In this document: positions 22,498 through 31,195 of the stretch, in pieces | Layout of the letters: each line of letters opens with the position of its first letter | How positions within the stretch are numbered: the stretch's first letter is position 1 | Source: Macrophomina tecta | Taxonomy: Eukaryota > Ascomycota > Dothideomycetes > Botryosphaeriales > Botryosphaeriaceae | Length of the DNA: 64,000 bases | Direction of reading: 5' to 3' | Assembly (NCBI GenBank): GCA_024180945.1 | Contig: JAKSGN010000036.1 | Span: 62,001-126,000, forward strand | Position numbers and translations under genes: made by a program | Notes under the pieces: generated by a model | What the model saw: only the letters and a program-made list of their open reading frames with translations | Databases searched by the model: none | Told to the model about the DNA's origin: nothing

Positions 22498-23463
22498 GGA
22501 GATTGAAGAGAAAGATAGGAAGACCGAAAATCGGAAAGATTAATATTGTCGAATTCAATGCGTTGGTGGAATATGACGGCTAATCTTTTGCCTCGGCATT
22601 TTTGAGAGTAATCGGACATGCAGGCCAAGGAGACCTAACATCGATAACGCGAGTGAATACTGACATCCTTATTAGCTTACCAGCCTCGCAGGCTTTGCTC
22701 TGCCACGTGTCGTGCTGATTAAATGAACGAAGATGACACATTTATGGAACGGCGAGAGCGTAAATGGCTCCTTTTTTTGGGCCTTAGAAGTGGGCACACG
22801 CTTGACAACCCGTGTTTCAGCATGTGAATGGTCAGTAGAGAGCTGTCGACGGAGCTAAATGAGGAGTAATCCATGGCGTTCAATCTTCAGATTTGTTAAT
22901 AACAATAATGAGCTCCAGAACATGCCCAGGCAAGCACGCTGTGGTTAGGGGTTATCTGCAAAAATAATACATTCGAGACAACGCGCTTTCCTTTCCGCTT
23001 GCTTTCCCACATGCTTACCCAAGGCCAAGTATTTTCCTTGGCAAATGCGGCAGCTAATTCGGTTGTTGCTTAGTGAGATCCCTGCTCAAGTTCCCCAGAC
23101 CGAAGATTACTGAACATCAATACCCTGCCTTAGGACACAAGCGGAATGGAGAAAATCCACCCGAGGTCTTTCGCATGCTCTTGACTCATTGGAACTTGTT
23201 TATCAGCAACCAGATGTTGCTAATCCTATTTCGGTACGCGCAGGGTCATCATGGCCACTCGTGTCGGGCGTGGAACTACATGTCAGCCGCATAATCGGAG
23301 AAGCGCTGGTTTCGGCCTTAAGGATCAGCCACGCGGATGGATCAAATGGCGAGACGCCGAATTTCGCTATCCCAGTGATGATCGCGCCATCATAGGAGGT
23401 CGTTTAAAAGCCCTGCCACCACCATGGAATATACGTGGAGGCGGTCGCGGCAATTCTCCCCAA
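22498..23463. other. Intergenic, upstream of an MFS gene
   Basis: No gene seen. An open frame continuing upstream of the MFS start (from 23251) has no recognisable content before the ATG at 23464 and is taken as 5' leader. Confidence 0.45.
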
Positions 23464-25303
23464 ATGGGTTCCATCGGAGACATCTACCCTACAACACATT
23501 CAGCGGATAGTGCGAATCTCGAGAAGCCATCAGCCTCAACCACTAGCAGCCGCAATGATGACGGGACTTTCTTGCAGCGATCAGAAACTGGCACATCAAG
23601 CTTACATGATGCAGAGGCGACACCAGTTCAGACGCCAGGGGCGTTGGAGTGGGACGGCCCAGATGACCCAGATAATCCGTTCAACTGGAGCCATGCTAAA
23701 CGTGGCCTCATTACTCTCACCGTAGGTTTGATAGGGTTTACGGTGTGAGTGTTCTGTCTCTTACAGTGTGGGTGTGGCTGACGGAAGATTCAGAACGCTG
23801 GGATCTTCAGTGTACACACCGGCTTCAAGTGAAGTCGCTCAAAAGTTCAACGTATCCAAGACAGCTGCCCTTCTCGGATTGACTCTCTACACTATCGGGT
23901 TGGGATTCGGCCCAGTGCTAGCAGCGCCAATAAGTGAGATCTACGGGCGCAATGTGGTCTATAAGACTTCCATTCCGGTTGCAGCCTTGTTTACTCTAGG
24001 CGCCGGCTTTTCAAACAACTTCGCGTCACTACTGGTCTGCCGGTTCTTCGCCGGCTTCTTTGCAGGGCCTGTTCTAGCCGTTGGGGCCGGCACAAATGCA
24101 GATATGTGGCCGGAGCGTTACGCCACTATAGGGGTAACCGCATTCGTTTTGTGGCCCTTCGCTGGACCTGCCCTTGGGTGAGTACAGCGAAGATGTGTAT
24201 TCTCGGATTCCACTGACATTGAAGGCAGACCCTTCATCGGCGGTTTCGTTGCCCAATACAAAGGTTGGCGCTGGACCCAGTGGGTCATTCTATTCGCCAG
24301 CGCTGGGGTGTACCTCATGCTCCTGTTCGTCCCGGAGACCTACAAAAAAGCGATCCTCAAGAAACGTGCCAAAAATCGTGGACTTGGTCCCCCCAAAACT
24401 GCTGGACCCCAAGGTGCCGCTGCCATCAAGTTCCTGCTTACCGTCACTCTACTTCGACCCGTCCATATGCTGTTCACTGAGCCGATCGTCACATGCATCA
24501 GCTTGTATGTTGCTTTTGTCTTCGCGGTGCTGTTCGCATTCTTCGCGGCCTTCCCAATCGTGTTCGGAGGAGTATATGGGTGAGTTTACGCGCCCTCATA
24601 TTCGTCACCTTGATTTCAGAATGCTTATCTCCACTTCAGATTTGATACGGCACAGACAGGCATGACCTTCCTTGCTGTCGGCCTCGGTGTCGTGCTTTCC
24701 GGGCTGACCGCTGTGGCTTGCGATTTGTGTCTCTATCAGCCTACATATCGTCGGACAATAGCTGCGGGCAAGACAGCCACAGCACCAGAAAACCGGCTCT
24801 ATGTCTCGATGATGGGATGTTTCGGGGTACCCGTCGGTCTCTTCTGGCTGGCTTGGTCCGCGCGGCCAAGCGTGCACTGGGCAAGTTGCGTCGTCGCGGC
24901 CGTGCCTTTCGCCTGGGGAAACCTGAGTGTTTTCGTTCGTCCCCTGAGCATCTCTCGCATGCGGTGATACTAATAGGCGAGACAGATTGGAACCTCTCAA
25001 TATCTGGTCCACGCATATGGACCTCTGACCGGCGCCAGCGCGATTGCTGCAAACGGCCTCGCGCGATACACCATTGCCGGAGTTTTTCCTCTCTTCACCA
25101 TACAAAGTGTGCCTCCCAGGGACAGGTTATCCATTAGAGAAGAGTGCTAACAGCGCGCAACAGTGTACGAAAAACTCGGCATCGATTGGGCGACGAGTCT
25201 ATTGGGCTTCATATCTCTGGCTATGTTGCCTATCCCCTGGGTCTTGTTTAAATGGGGACCGCAAATCCGAGCGAAGAGCCGGTATGACACGGTCAATGCC
25301 TAG
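23464..25303 (+). CDS. MFS transporter, DHA1 drug/polyamine-type, six exons
   Basis: Exons: 23464-23744, 23794-24177, 24229-24579, 24640-24934, 24977-25106, 25164-25303; introns 42-60 nt. Branch-like CTGAC/CTAAC is visible in introns 1, 2 and 5; intron 4 (42 nt) is the least certain. After a ~90-residue acidic, Ser/Thr-rich cytoplasmic N-terminus ending DPDNPFNW, twelve membrane segments follow, with EIYGRNVVYK (loop 2-3, motif A) and a VCRFFAGFFAGPVLAVG helix. The middle loop has the basic ETYKKAILKKRAK, and the C-terminal half contains LTGASAIAANGLARY and LPIPWVLFKWGP, typical of fungal DHA1 carriers of the Flr1/Tpo group. These export drugs or polyamines by proton antiport at the plasma membrane. 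The substrate cannot be read from sequence. Confidence 0.88.
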
Positions 25304-26164
25304 CAAAATTCAACATAAGTAAATATTACTTAACGGCTATTAAAGAGCTACGTCTTATTTCATTTACTTTTTTAGACTTAGAATTTTGAAGGCGGGATAA
25401 TACAATACACGTACTCTTGGCGGGTTAATACAGGACTTTGCACGCTTGCGTAGCGAAGCACACACCTGTCCGGCCATATTTTAGCTTCATACAACAGCCC
25501 GAGCCTTATTTAGGCCGCTACGCTAGAGGGGCGGAAGGGCTGAGCCGGCGGTAGGCAATAGATCACCAGAGTATTCTAGTTAAAGGTGTGCAAACCGTAA
25601 TACCCCTTTTTTTTTACATTTAGTAAGCTATAAATGCGTGGCTTGATAGGTTTATATATTGCTATGCGAGTGTATGAAGTGTTATATTACACGCTAAGCG
25701 TGTGCAAGTTGTTTCTTCCGCTTTCAACAGGTATAAGTCCTATATCATGACTGACCTACTTGATTAATTCTCGTTGCTGCTCGCCATCCTCAAGGCGCCG
25801 GAGCGGGACGCGCGCACGCATGCCCTCGTCGAGCGCCTCGCCTCCGTCCTGGCCGCCGCGGCCGACCCTACTGGGTTGTTGCCGTCCGTCGCGCGCTCGC
25901 TGGCCGCGCTGAGGACGCTGCCCGGCGGCCCGGATGACGCGCCCGCTGGGCAGCAGAAGCTAGCCACGGTGCGGTACTTCTTCCCATGCGGGCTTTCCGC
26001 CCGTGGGGTCATAAAACCCCTAAGCTCTAGAGTTTCTAATACTTATTAGACCGCGATGAATACTGCGCTAAGAAGTGCTTCGAAATATCCTCCAACCATT
26101 AGACTAGCCTAAGTATAGGCGGGGACTATTAGCTATGGTTATGTAGGAGCTAGTATACTGGTGG
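25304..26164. other. Intergenic with an isolated GC-rich coding-like fragment
   Basis: 25304-25770 is AT-rich with no gene. 25774-26049 is a sharp GC-rich patch with one open plus-strand frame whose first ~65 residues look like amphipathic helices (LLAILKAPERDARTHALVER and on), then degenerate. I cannot assign a family; it could be a fragment of a larger gene carried in by a transposon. The chromovirus begins directly after. Confidence 0.4.
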
Positions 26165-26169
26165 CTCTG

Positions 26170-26658
26170 TGTTACGGCGCAGCCTCCACAGGGTTAGGGA
26201 ACAGCAGGATGAGGTAGTAAGTGGGGAGCTCGGGTGCGGCGTGGAAAGGACCCACGCGCGCTCACGTGAAGCACGTGACGCCAAGATAGTGCTCTCACTG
26301 CTCCGAAGGCGCTCGGACCGGAACACCACAGAGCACCCAGAGCAGGACAAGCTACTCTGTCTGCTCCCAAGGTCACCGCCCTCCCGAGGGACAGAGCAGA
26401 CGGATCAGAAACTAGATTGTATACACTTTCCTACTTGTATATAAACCACACTCCTTAGATAGCTTTGACCTTCGTGGTCAACTTCAATAACAATTCAGCA
26501 CATTGTTAGTAACACGGCCTTCGCACGCAGTGCTCAGTCTTGTCACGTGTTCGACTTGCTCTCACCCTCTTCTTGTACCCACTCAAGGAAAACCCCCTCG
26601 ACAGGTTTTCTCCCTCTTCGGTGTTTGGATCCTTAGAGGCAGAGGCCCGCTCGTTACA
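26170..26658 (+). repeat. 5' LTR of the young chromovirus
   Basis: Runs TGTTACGG…CTCGTTACA, 489 bp. U3 holds a TATA box (26438-26445). R probably begins near 26474. A small hairpin, TTGACC-loop-GGTCAA, lies at about 26465-26481. Confidence 0.96.
26438..26445 (+). promoter_or_regulatory. LTR TATA box (TATATAAA)
   Basis: Perfect TATATAAA in the LTR; the same box is at 33742-33749 in the 3' LTR. About 36 nt downstream is GTGGTCAA (26474-26481), a plausible transcript 5' end because it is complementary to the primer-binding region. Confidence 0.75.
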
Positions 26659-26670
26659 CTTTGACCACCA
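26659..26670 (+). other. Primer-binding region, probably self-priming
   Basis: The bases after the 5' LTR do not start with TGG, so they do not match a tRNA 3' CCA end. TTGACCAC (26661-26668) is the exact reverse complement of GTGGTCAA (26474-26481) at the predicted mRNA 5' end. In Tf1/sushi-group elements the first bases of the mRNA anneal to the PBS and prime reverse transcription; this arrangement fits that mechanism. Confidence 0.6.
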
Positions 26671-26749
26671 TCCTTGCAAGGAGAGGAAGGTTCCGAGATC
26701 AAGTCTCATCGGGTAAGGTATCACCCCCTAACGAGTTTAGGAAACAGCA

Positions 26750-28567
26750 ATGGCACCAGGATCTCAGATGGAGGTCGACCCGGCCGAGGGTCAGGTTCAG
26801 GGTGTCCAGGGGCCAGCTCAGCCCGCACAGCAAACGGAGCCCACCAGAGCTGAGCTCTTGCAGCTCATCGAGGAGCTGAAGACTCAGAACGCTCGACTGA
26901 TCGAGCACACGACAAAGCGGAGCGCTACTAAGGTTAAAGTAGCGGCACCCGAGAAGTTCGATGGGGACAGGAAGAAGCTTCAATCATTCCTACTCCAGAT
27001 GCAACGCTACCTCCAGTTCAATCAAGCGCAATTCGACAGCGACGCCGAGGAAGTACTCTTCGCATCAACCTACCTCAGAGGAACGGCAGAGGCATGGATG
27101 GAACCATACCTTCGCGACCACCTAGCCAACGAACACTCTCTCGAGAAGAGACGAGAAAAGACCAAGGAAATCTTCGGCACCTACACGGGATTCGCAGACA
27201 ACCTTAGGGCCACTTTCAACGATCGGGATGAAGTCCGCAAAGCCTCTAACGATATCATGACCGTTAAACAACTAGGGTCTGTAGCTGTCTACGCAACCAA
27301 GTTTCAACAGCTTGCAGCCTACCTCGAATGGTCAGACGAGACTTTCCGCGACCTCTTCTACAAAGGCCTGAAGGAAGAAGTCAAGAAGAACATGATTACC
27401 CACGAATACCCATCCACCTTCCAGAAGATGGTAGACCTTGCGTCTCAGATCGACGGTCGCATGTACGAATGGAAAATGGGTTCTCGACAAGCCAACACCT
27501 CGAAGCCTCGCCGTGAAAGAACAACCCTCGAAGGCGGAGACGCTATGGCCCTCGACGCCGCCAACCGTCAAGATGATAAGAAAGGAAATAAGGGTCGAAA
27601 CAGCAACAAGAAGCCCAAAGGACCTAATCCGAACTGGACGGACGAACAGAAACAGCGCTACAAGGATCGACTCTGCATCACCTGCGGCAGTGACAAACAC
27701 TTTTCTCCCAAGTGTCCGCAGAACCCTCGAAACAAGAAGGATGGAAAGCAGACCTCGAGCGCTCAGCGCGAAGCATCGGTCGCATCCCGCCAAGACAACC
27801 ATGATACGCTGCACTGGACAGCCTGCTACGACGATGACTGCCAGATGCACCAAAGCAGCAAAGACATATCGGGATGGTACCCCCACGAACCGCGACAATT
27901 CGGTATGATGACTAGGAACGAAGAAGTCATCGAGACCGACGATATTATTAACAGCTTCCCCTTGGACGAGGAGCTCGCGAACAGCGAAACCGGAGAACTA
28001 TACGACTCAACGGACAGCGAAGCAGAAGCTGTGCCGGACCCCACAACCCTTCCGGAACTCGAGCGCCTTGCAGCCAAGTACGGGATTAGCGCAGAAATGA
28101 CGGACGAGAACGATCAACTCGCCCAGGTAATCTGGATTCCCCACGAGAGAGGATTGGCCCTCACGGTGCTGTGGACATGGCGCCAAGGGACCCTCTGGGA
28201 AACCCGAATCGAGCAAGATGGAAAGAAGTACGAACTCATCGTCACAAAGGAAACCGCACTCGTGACGCTCCATCATCAAGGAATGACTGCTCGACAGCAA
28301 GCAGACTACGACTCCCTCCGAGAGTTAGCAAGGATTCTTTGTCAGCATGGCACGGCAACCATCCAGAACCACACACTCCAGTGGATACCGGACGAGAAAC
28401 TCAACATGCCAACCTTCCGATACCAGGTGCGAAAGGACATAGTCTACCAGCGAAAACAGTTGCGCACCAATAAATGGACCAACTGGAAACAAGCATACCT
28501 TCAAGTCAACGAATGGGAAGACTACATGCACAGTGAAGTCTACGGCTATCCGAAGCCAAAAAACTAG
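26750..28567 (+). CDS. Gag polyprotein of the chromovirus
   Basis: 605 aa from the first ATG after the PBS. A Gln-rich N-terminus with a short coiled coil (~residues 35-60) is followed by the retrotransposon gag capsid domain (~70-245; EKFDGDRKKLQSFLLQM, YLRGTAEAWMEPYL). A basic segment then leads to one CCHC zinc knuckle, CITCGSDKHFSPKC (C-x2-C-x4-H-x4-C, ~residues 311-324), which binds the genomic RNA. The C-terminal ~250 residues are an acidic extension of unknown role. Pol follows in a different frame, its first ATG 53 nt past the gag stop, so Pol needs a frameshift, reinitiation or another device. Confidence 0.95.
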   Translation: MAPGSQMEVDPAEGQVQGVQGPAQPAQQTEPTRAELLQLIEELKTQNARLIEHTTKRSATKVKVAAPEKFDGDRKKLQSFLLQMQRYLQFNQAQFDSDAEEVLFASTYLRGTAEAWMEPYLRDHLANEHSLEKRREKTKEIFGTYTGFADNLRATFNDRDEVRKASNDIMTVKQLGSVAVYATKFQQLAAYLEWSDETFRDLFYKGLKEEVKKNMITHEYPSTFQKMVDLASQIDGRMYEWKMGSRQANTSKPRRERTTLEGGDAMALDAANRQDDKKGNKGRNSNKKPKGPNPNWTDEQKQRYKDRLCITCGSDKHFSPKCPQNPRNKKDGKQTSSAQREASVASRQDNHDTLHWTACYDDDCQMHQSSKDISGWYPHEPRQFGMMTRNEEVIETDDIINSFPLDEELANSETGELYDSTDSEAEAVPDPTTLPELERLAAKYGISAEMTDENDQLAQVIWIPHERGLALTVLWTWRQGTLWETRIEQDGKKYELIVTKETALVTLHHQGMTARQQADYDSLRELARILCQHGTATIQNHTLQWIPDEKLNMPTFRYQVRKDIVYQRKQLRTNKWTNWKQAYLQVNEWEDYMHSEVYGYPKPKN

Positions 28568-28620
28568 ACGGCCCTACGGCATTGGGATCGACCCAGGGGC
28601 CACAGTCTAGGTCCCTTCAC

Positions 28621-31170
28621 ATGGTATCACGCACATCGGAAACGGAAACTCTCACCGGAAAGAAACTTTGGGGGCAATTCAAGATCACCGGAGTCCTGCG
28701 AGGACGCACGATCTCGATACTAGTCGACAGTGGATCAAGCGGAGACTTCATCCACAACGAGCTAGTACAAGAACTGAACATCCCTTATCGAAAAAAGAAA
28801 GAACCCTACTCTCTCAGCGGATTCGACGGAAGAAACGCCGACTACGGAGGAGGATGGGTGCGCATCGAAACAGAAGAAGTCTCACTAGAAATCAACGGAC
28901 ACACCGATTGGGTCACCCTTGATGTCCAAAGGATCCCGGGACACGACGTTATCCTCGGAATGCCTTGGCTCAGGACTCGCAACCCCCTCATCGACTGGGC
29001 GAGCGATACACTCTTCCTACGACAGGATATTTGGGACATCATCGAGAACCCAGAAAGCAGTTATAAGAACATCAAACAGGAACTGCTAGACATCTTCCAA
29101 GGATACATCTTCAGCATGAAACGGGAAGTAGCCAGTGTAAGGCCTGAATGTGGCAACTGTGTAGGCGACTCCGATAGTGGTGTAAGTCAGAACCAGGACT
29201 GCGACGCAGAAGGCGAAGCCTCCTTGGTAAAATGCAACCCTATCGCAGGAATAAGCCCTACTGAGCGAAACGATACCCTCGAATCATCAGAAGAAACGCA
29301 AGACTCAAACGATGGCGTAAGGCCCAGTGACGGCAGCATCAACGGCAACCTTGAGGAAGGCCTAAGACAGGACCAGGACTGCAGCGTACGAGACGCCGCC
29401 TCCTCGGTAAAATGCAGCGCCTCAAGCGGAGTAAGCCCTACCGAGTCAAGTATTCCCGAAATTCAGGTACAACACTTATCACGAAGGACTACGCGGAAAA
29501 AGCGTAAGGCCAAGAGTAAGGCTTCGCGGAAGCAATTGGCAGCCCTGGAACCTCCCGTAGACGTCCAGACAATCTCAGGAGAGGCATTCAGGCGTATGCG
29601 ACGCCAAGGACAACAGGTCTGCCTCATGTACATCAAACCCTCACCGGCGGTGCAACAAAGAGCATTGGCCAGGGCCCAACGGGAAAGGCCAAGGGATGAG
29701 GACTGTCCAACTCCCATCGGAGGAGATGATCCTGCGAGGATCAAAGGAGGACAACACGGCAGTTTGGAGATGTGGCAGCAACCACAAGGAACACCTCCAA
29801 TACCAGAAATGGAAACGGTACCCGAAGAGTATTGGGACTTAGTTGCCGTTTGCCAAGAAAGAGGAAAAGGAGACTTGCCCAAACATCAACCATGGGACCA
29901 CGAGATTCCGCTCAAGCCAGGAACGAAACCGGCTTACAAGCCTATCTACTCCTTATCGAAGAAGGAAATGGAGGCTTTGAAGGAATACATCGAGAAGAAC
30001 CTCGAACGAGGATACGTTCGACCATCAACGTCATCAGCCGGATATCCGATCCTCTTCGTCCCCAAGAAGAATGGCAAGCTACGCCTCTGCGTCGACTATC
30101 GACAACTCAACGACATCACGATCAAGAACCGATACCCGCTCCCACGCATCGATGAGCTCCAGGACAAGTTAGGGAATGCAAAGTACTTCACGAAACTGGA
30201 CCTCAGGGACGGATATCACCTGGTTAGGATCAAAGAAGGGGAAGAATGGAAGACAGCCTTCAGAACGAGGCTAGGACTCTACGAGTACACGGTAATGCCA
30301 TTCGGGCTTACAAACGCGCCAGCAACCTTTCAGTCGCTCGTCAACGACACGCTGCGCGAATACTTAGACATCTTCTGCCTGGCATACCTCGACGATATCC
30401 TCATCTTCTCAGAAACACTCGAGGAACACAAGAAGCATGTCAGAAAAGTCCTAGAAACCCTCCAAGCCAAGAACCTGACCATCGCACCCGATAAGTGCGA
30501 GTGGCACGTACAAAGAACAGAATTCTTAGGCTTTGTCATCACCCCCGGACATGTCGGTATGGACGACTCGAAACTGGATTCCATCAGAGAATGGCCAGTA
30601 CCAAAGACGATCAAGGAAGTACAGTCCTTCCTTGGGTTCGCGAACTTCTACAGGAAATTCATCTGGAACTATTCAAAGGTCACGGAACCTTTAACGCGAC
30701 TCACCCAGAAGGAGCATGGCTTCCAATGGGGAGACGATCAGCAACAAGCCTTCGATTCGCTGAAACGGATGTTTTGCGAAGCACCCGTCTTGGGGATATA
30801 CGATCCCGACAAACCGATCGAAGTAGAGACTGATGCGTCAGGATTCGCCCTAGGAGCATGTCTCAGCCAGCCTGACGAGGAAGGCAGATGGCACCCGATC
30901 GCGTTCTACTCAAGAAAGTTCACCCCAGCAGAGCTCAACTACGACACTCATGATAAGGAGCTCTTGGCTATCGTCTCAGCATTCAAGCACTGGAGACACT
31001 ACCTGGAAGGAGCCGACCAACAGGTGATAGTGCATTGCGACCATCAGAATCTCACACGCTTCACCACGACCAAGGAGCTGAACCGACGACAGGTTCGCTG
31101 GTCACAAGAATTGGCATCCTACAATTTCAAGATCACGCACAGAAAAAGGTGTAGACAACGCCGCCGCTGA
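28621..31170 (+). CDS. Pol part 1: protease, reverse transcriptase, RNase H
   Basis: The open frame extends from 28582; the first ATG is at 28621. The retropepsin active site VDSGSSGDF lies about 20 residues after that ATG. RT carries FVPKKNGKLRLCVDYRQLN, LDLRDGYH and the catalytic YLDDILIFS (about 30,385). RNase H begins VETDASGFALGACLSQ and ends around ITHRK, where an extra adenine in the run 31143-31147 shifts the frame and gives a stop at 31170. The older copy has one adenine fewer. A long linker between protease and RT (~220 residues) is rich in acidic and Ser residues. Confidence 0.93.
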   Translation: MVSRTSETETLTGKKLWGQFKITGVLRGRTISILVDSGSSGDFIHNELVQELNIPYRKKKEPYSLSGFDGRNADYGGGWVRIETEEVSLEINGHTDWVTLDVQRIPGHDVILGMPWLRTRNPLIDWASDTLFLRQDIWDIIENPESSYKNIKQELLDIFQGYIFSMKREVASVRPECGNCVGDSDSGVSQNQDCDAEGEASLVKCNPIAGISPTERNDTLESSEETQDSNDGVRPSDGSINGNLEEGLRQDQDCSVRDAASSVKCSASSGVSPTESSIPEIQVQHLSRRTTRKKRKAKSKASRKQLAALEPPVDVQTISGEAFRRMRRQGQQVCLMYIKPSPAVQQRALARAQRERPRDEDCPTPIGGDDPARIKGGQHGSLEMWQQPQGTPPIPEMETVPEEYWDLVAVCQERGKGDLPKHQPWDHEIPLKPGTKPAYKPIYSLSKKEMEALKEYIEKNLERGYVRPSTSSAGYPILFVPKKNGKLRLCVDYRQLNDITIKNRYPLPRIDELQDKLGNAKYFTKLDLRDGYHLVRIKEGEEWKTAFRTRLGLYEYTVMPFGLTNAPATFQSLVNDTLREYLDIFCLAYLDDILIFSETLEEHKKHVRKVLETLQAKNLTIAPDKCEWHVQRTEFLGFVITPGHVGMDDSKLDSIREWPVPKTIKEVQSFLGFANFYRKFIWNYSKVTEPLTRLTQKEHGFQWGDDQQQAFDSLKRMFCEAPVLGIYDPDKPIEVETDASGFALGACLSQPDEEGRWHPIAFYSRKFTPAELNYDTHDKELLAIVSAFKHWRHYLEGADQQVIVHCDHQNLTRFTTTKELNRRQVRWSQELASYNFKITHRKRCRQRRR

Positions 31171-31195
31171 CGCGCTCAGCAGAAGGGTAGACTAC

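Noticed and set aside
25440..25700. hAT-like ends (GCACACACCTG … AGGTGTGCAA)
   Set aside because: The two arms do not match as inverted repeats and there is no 8-bp duplication or transposase.
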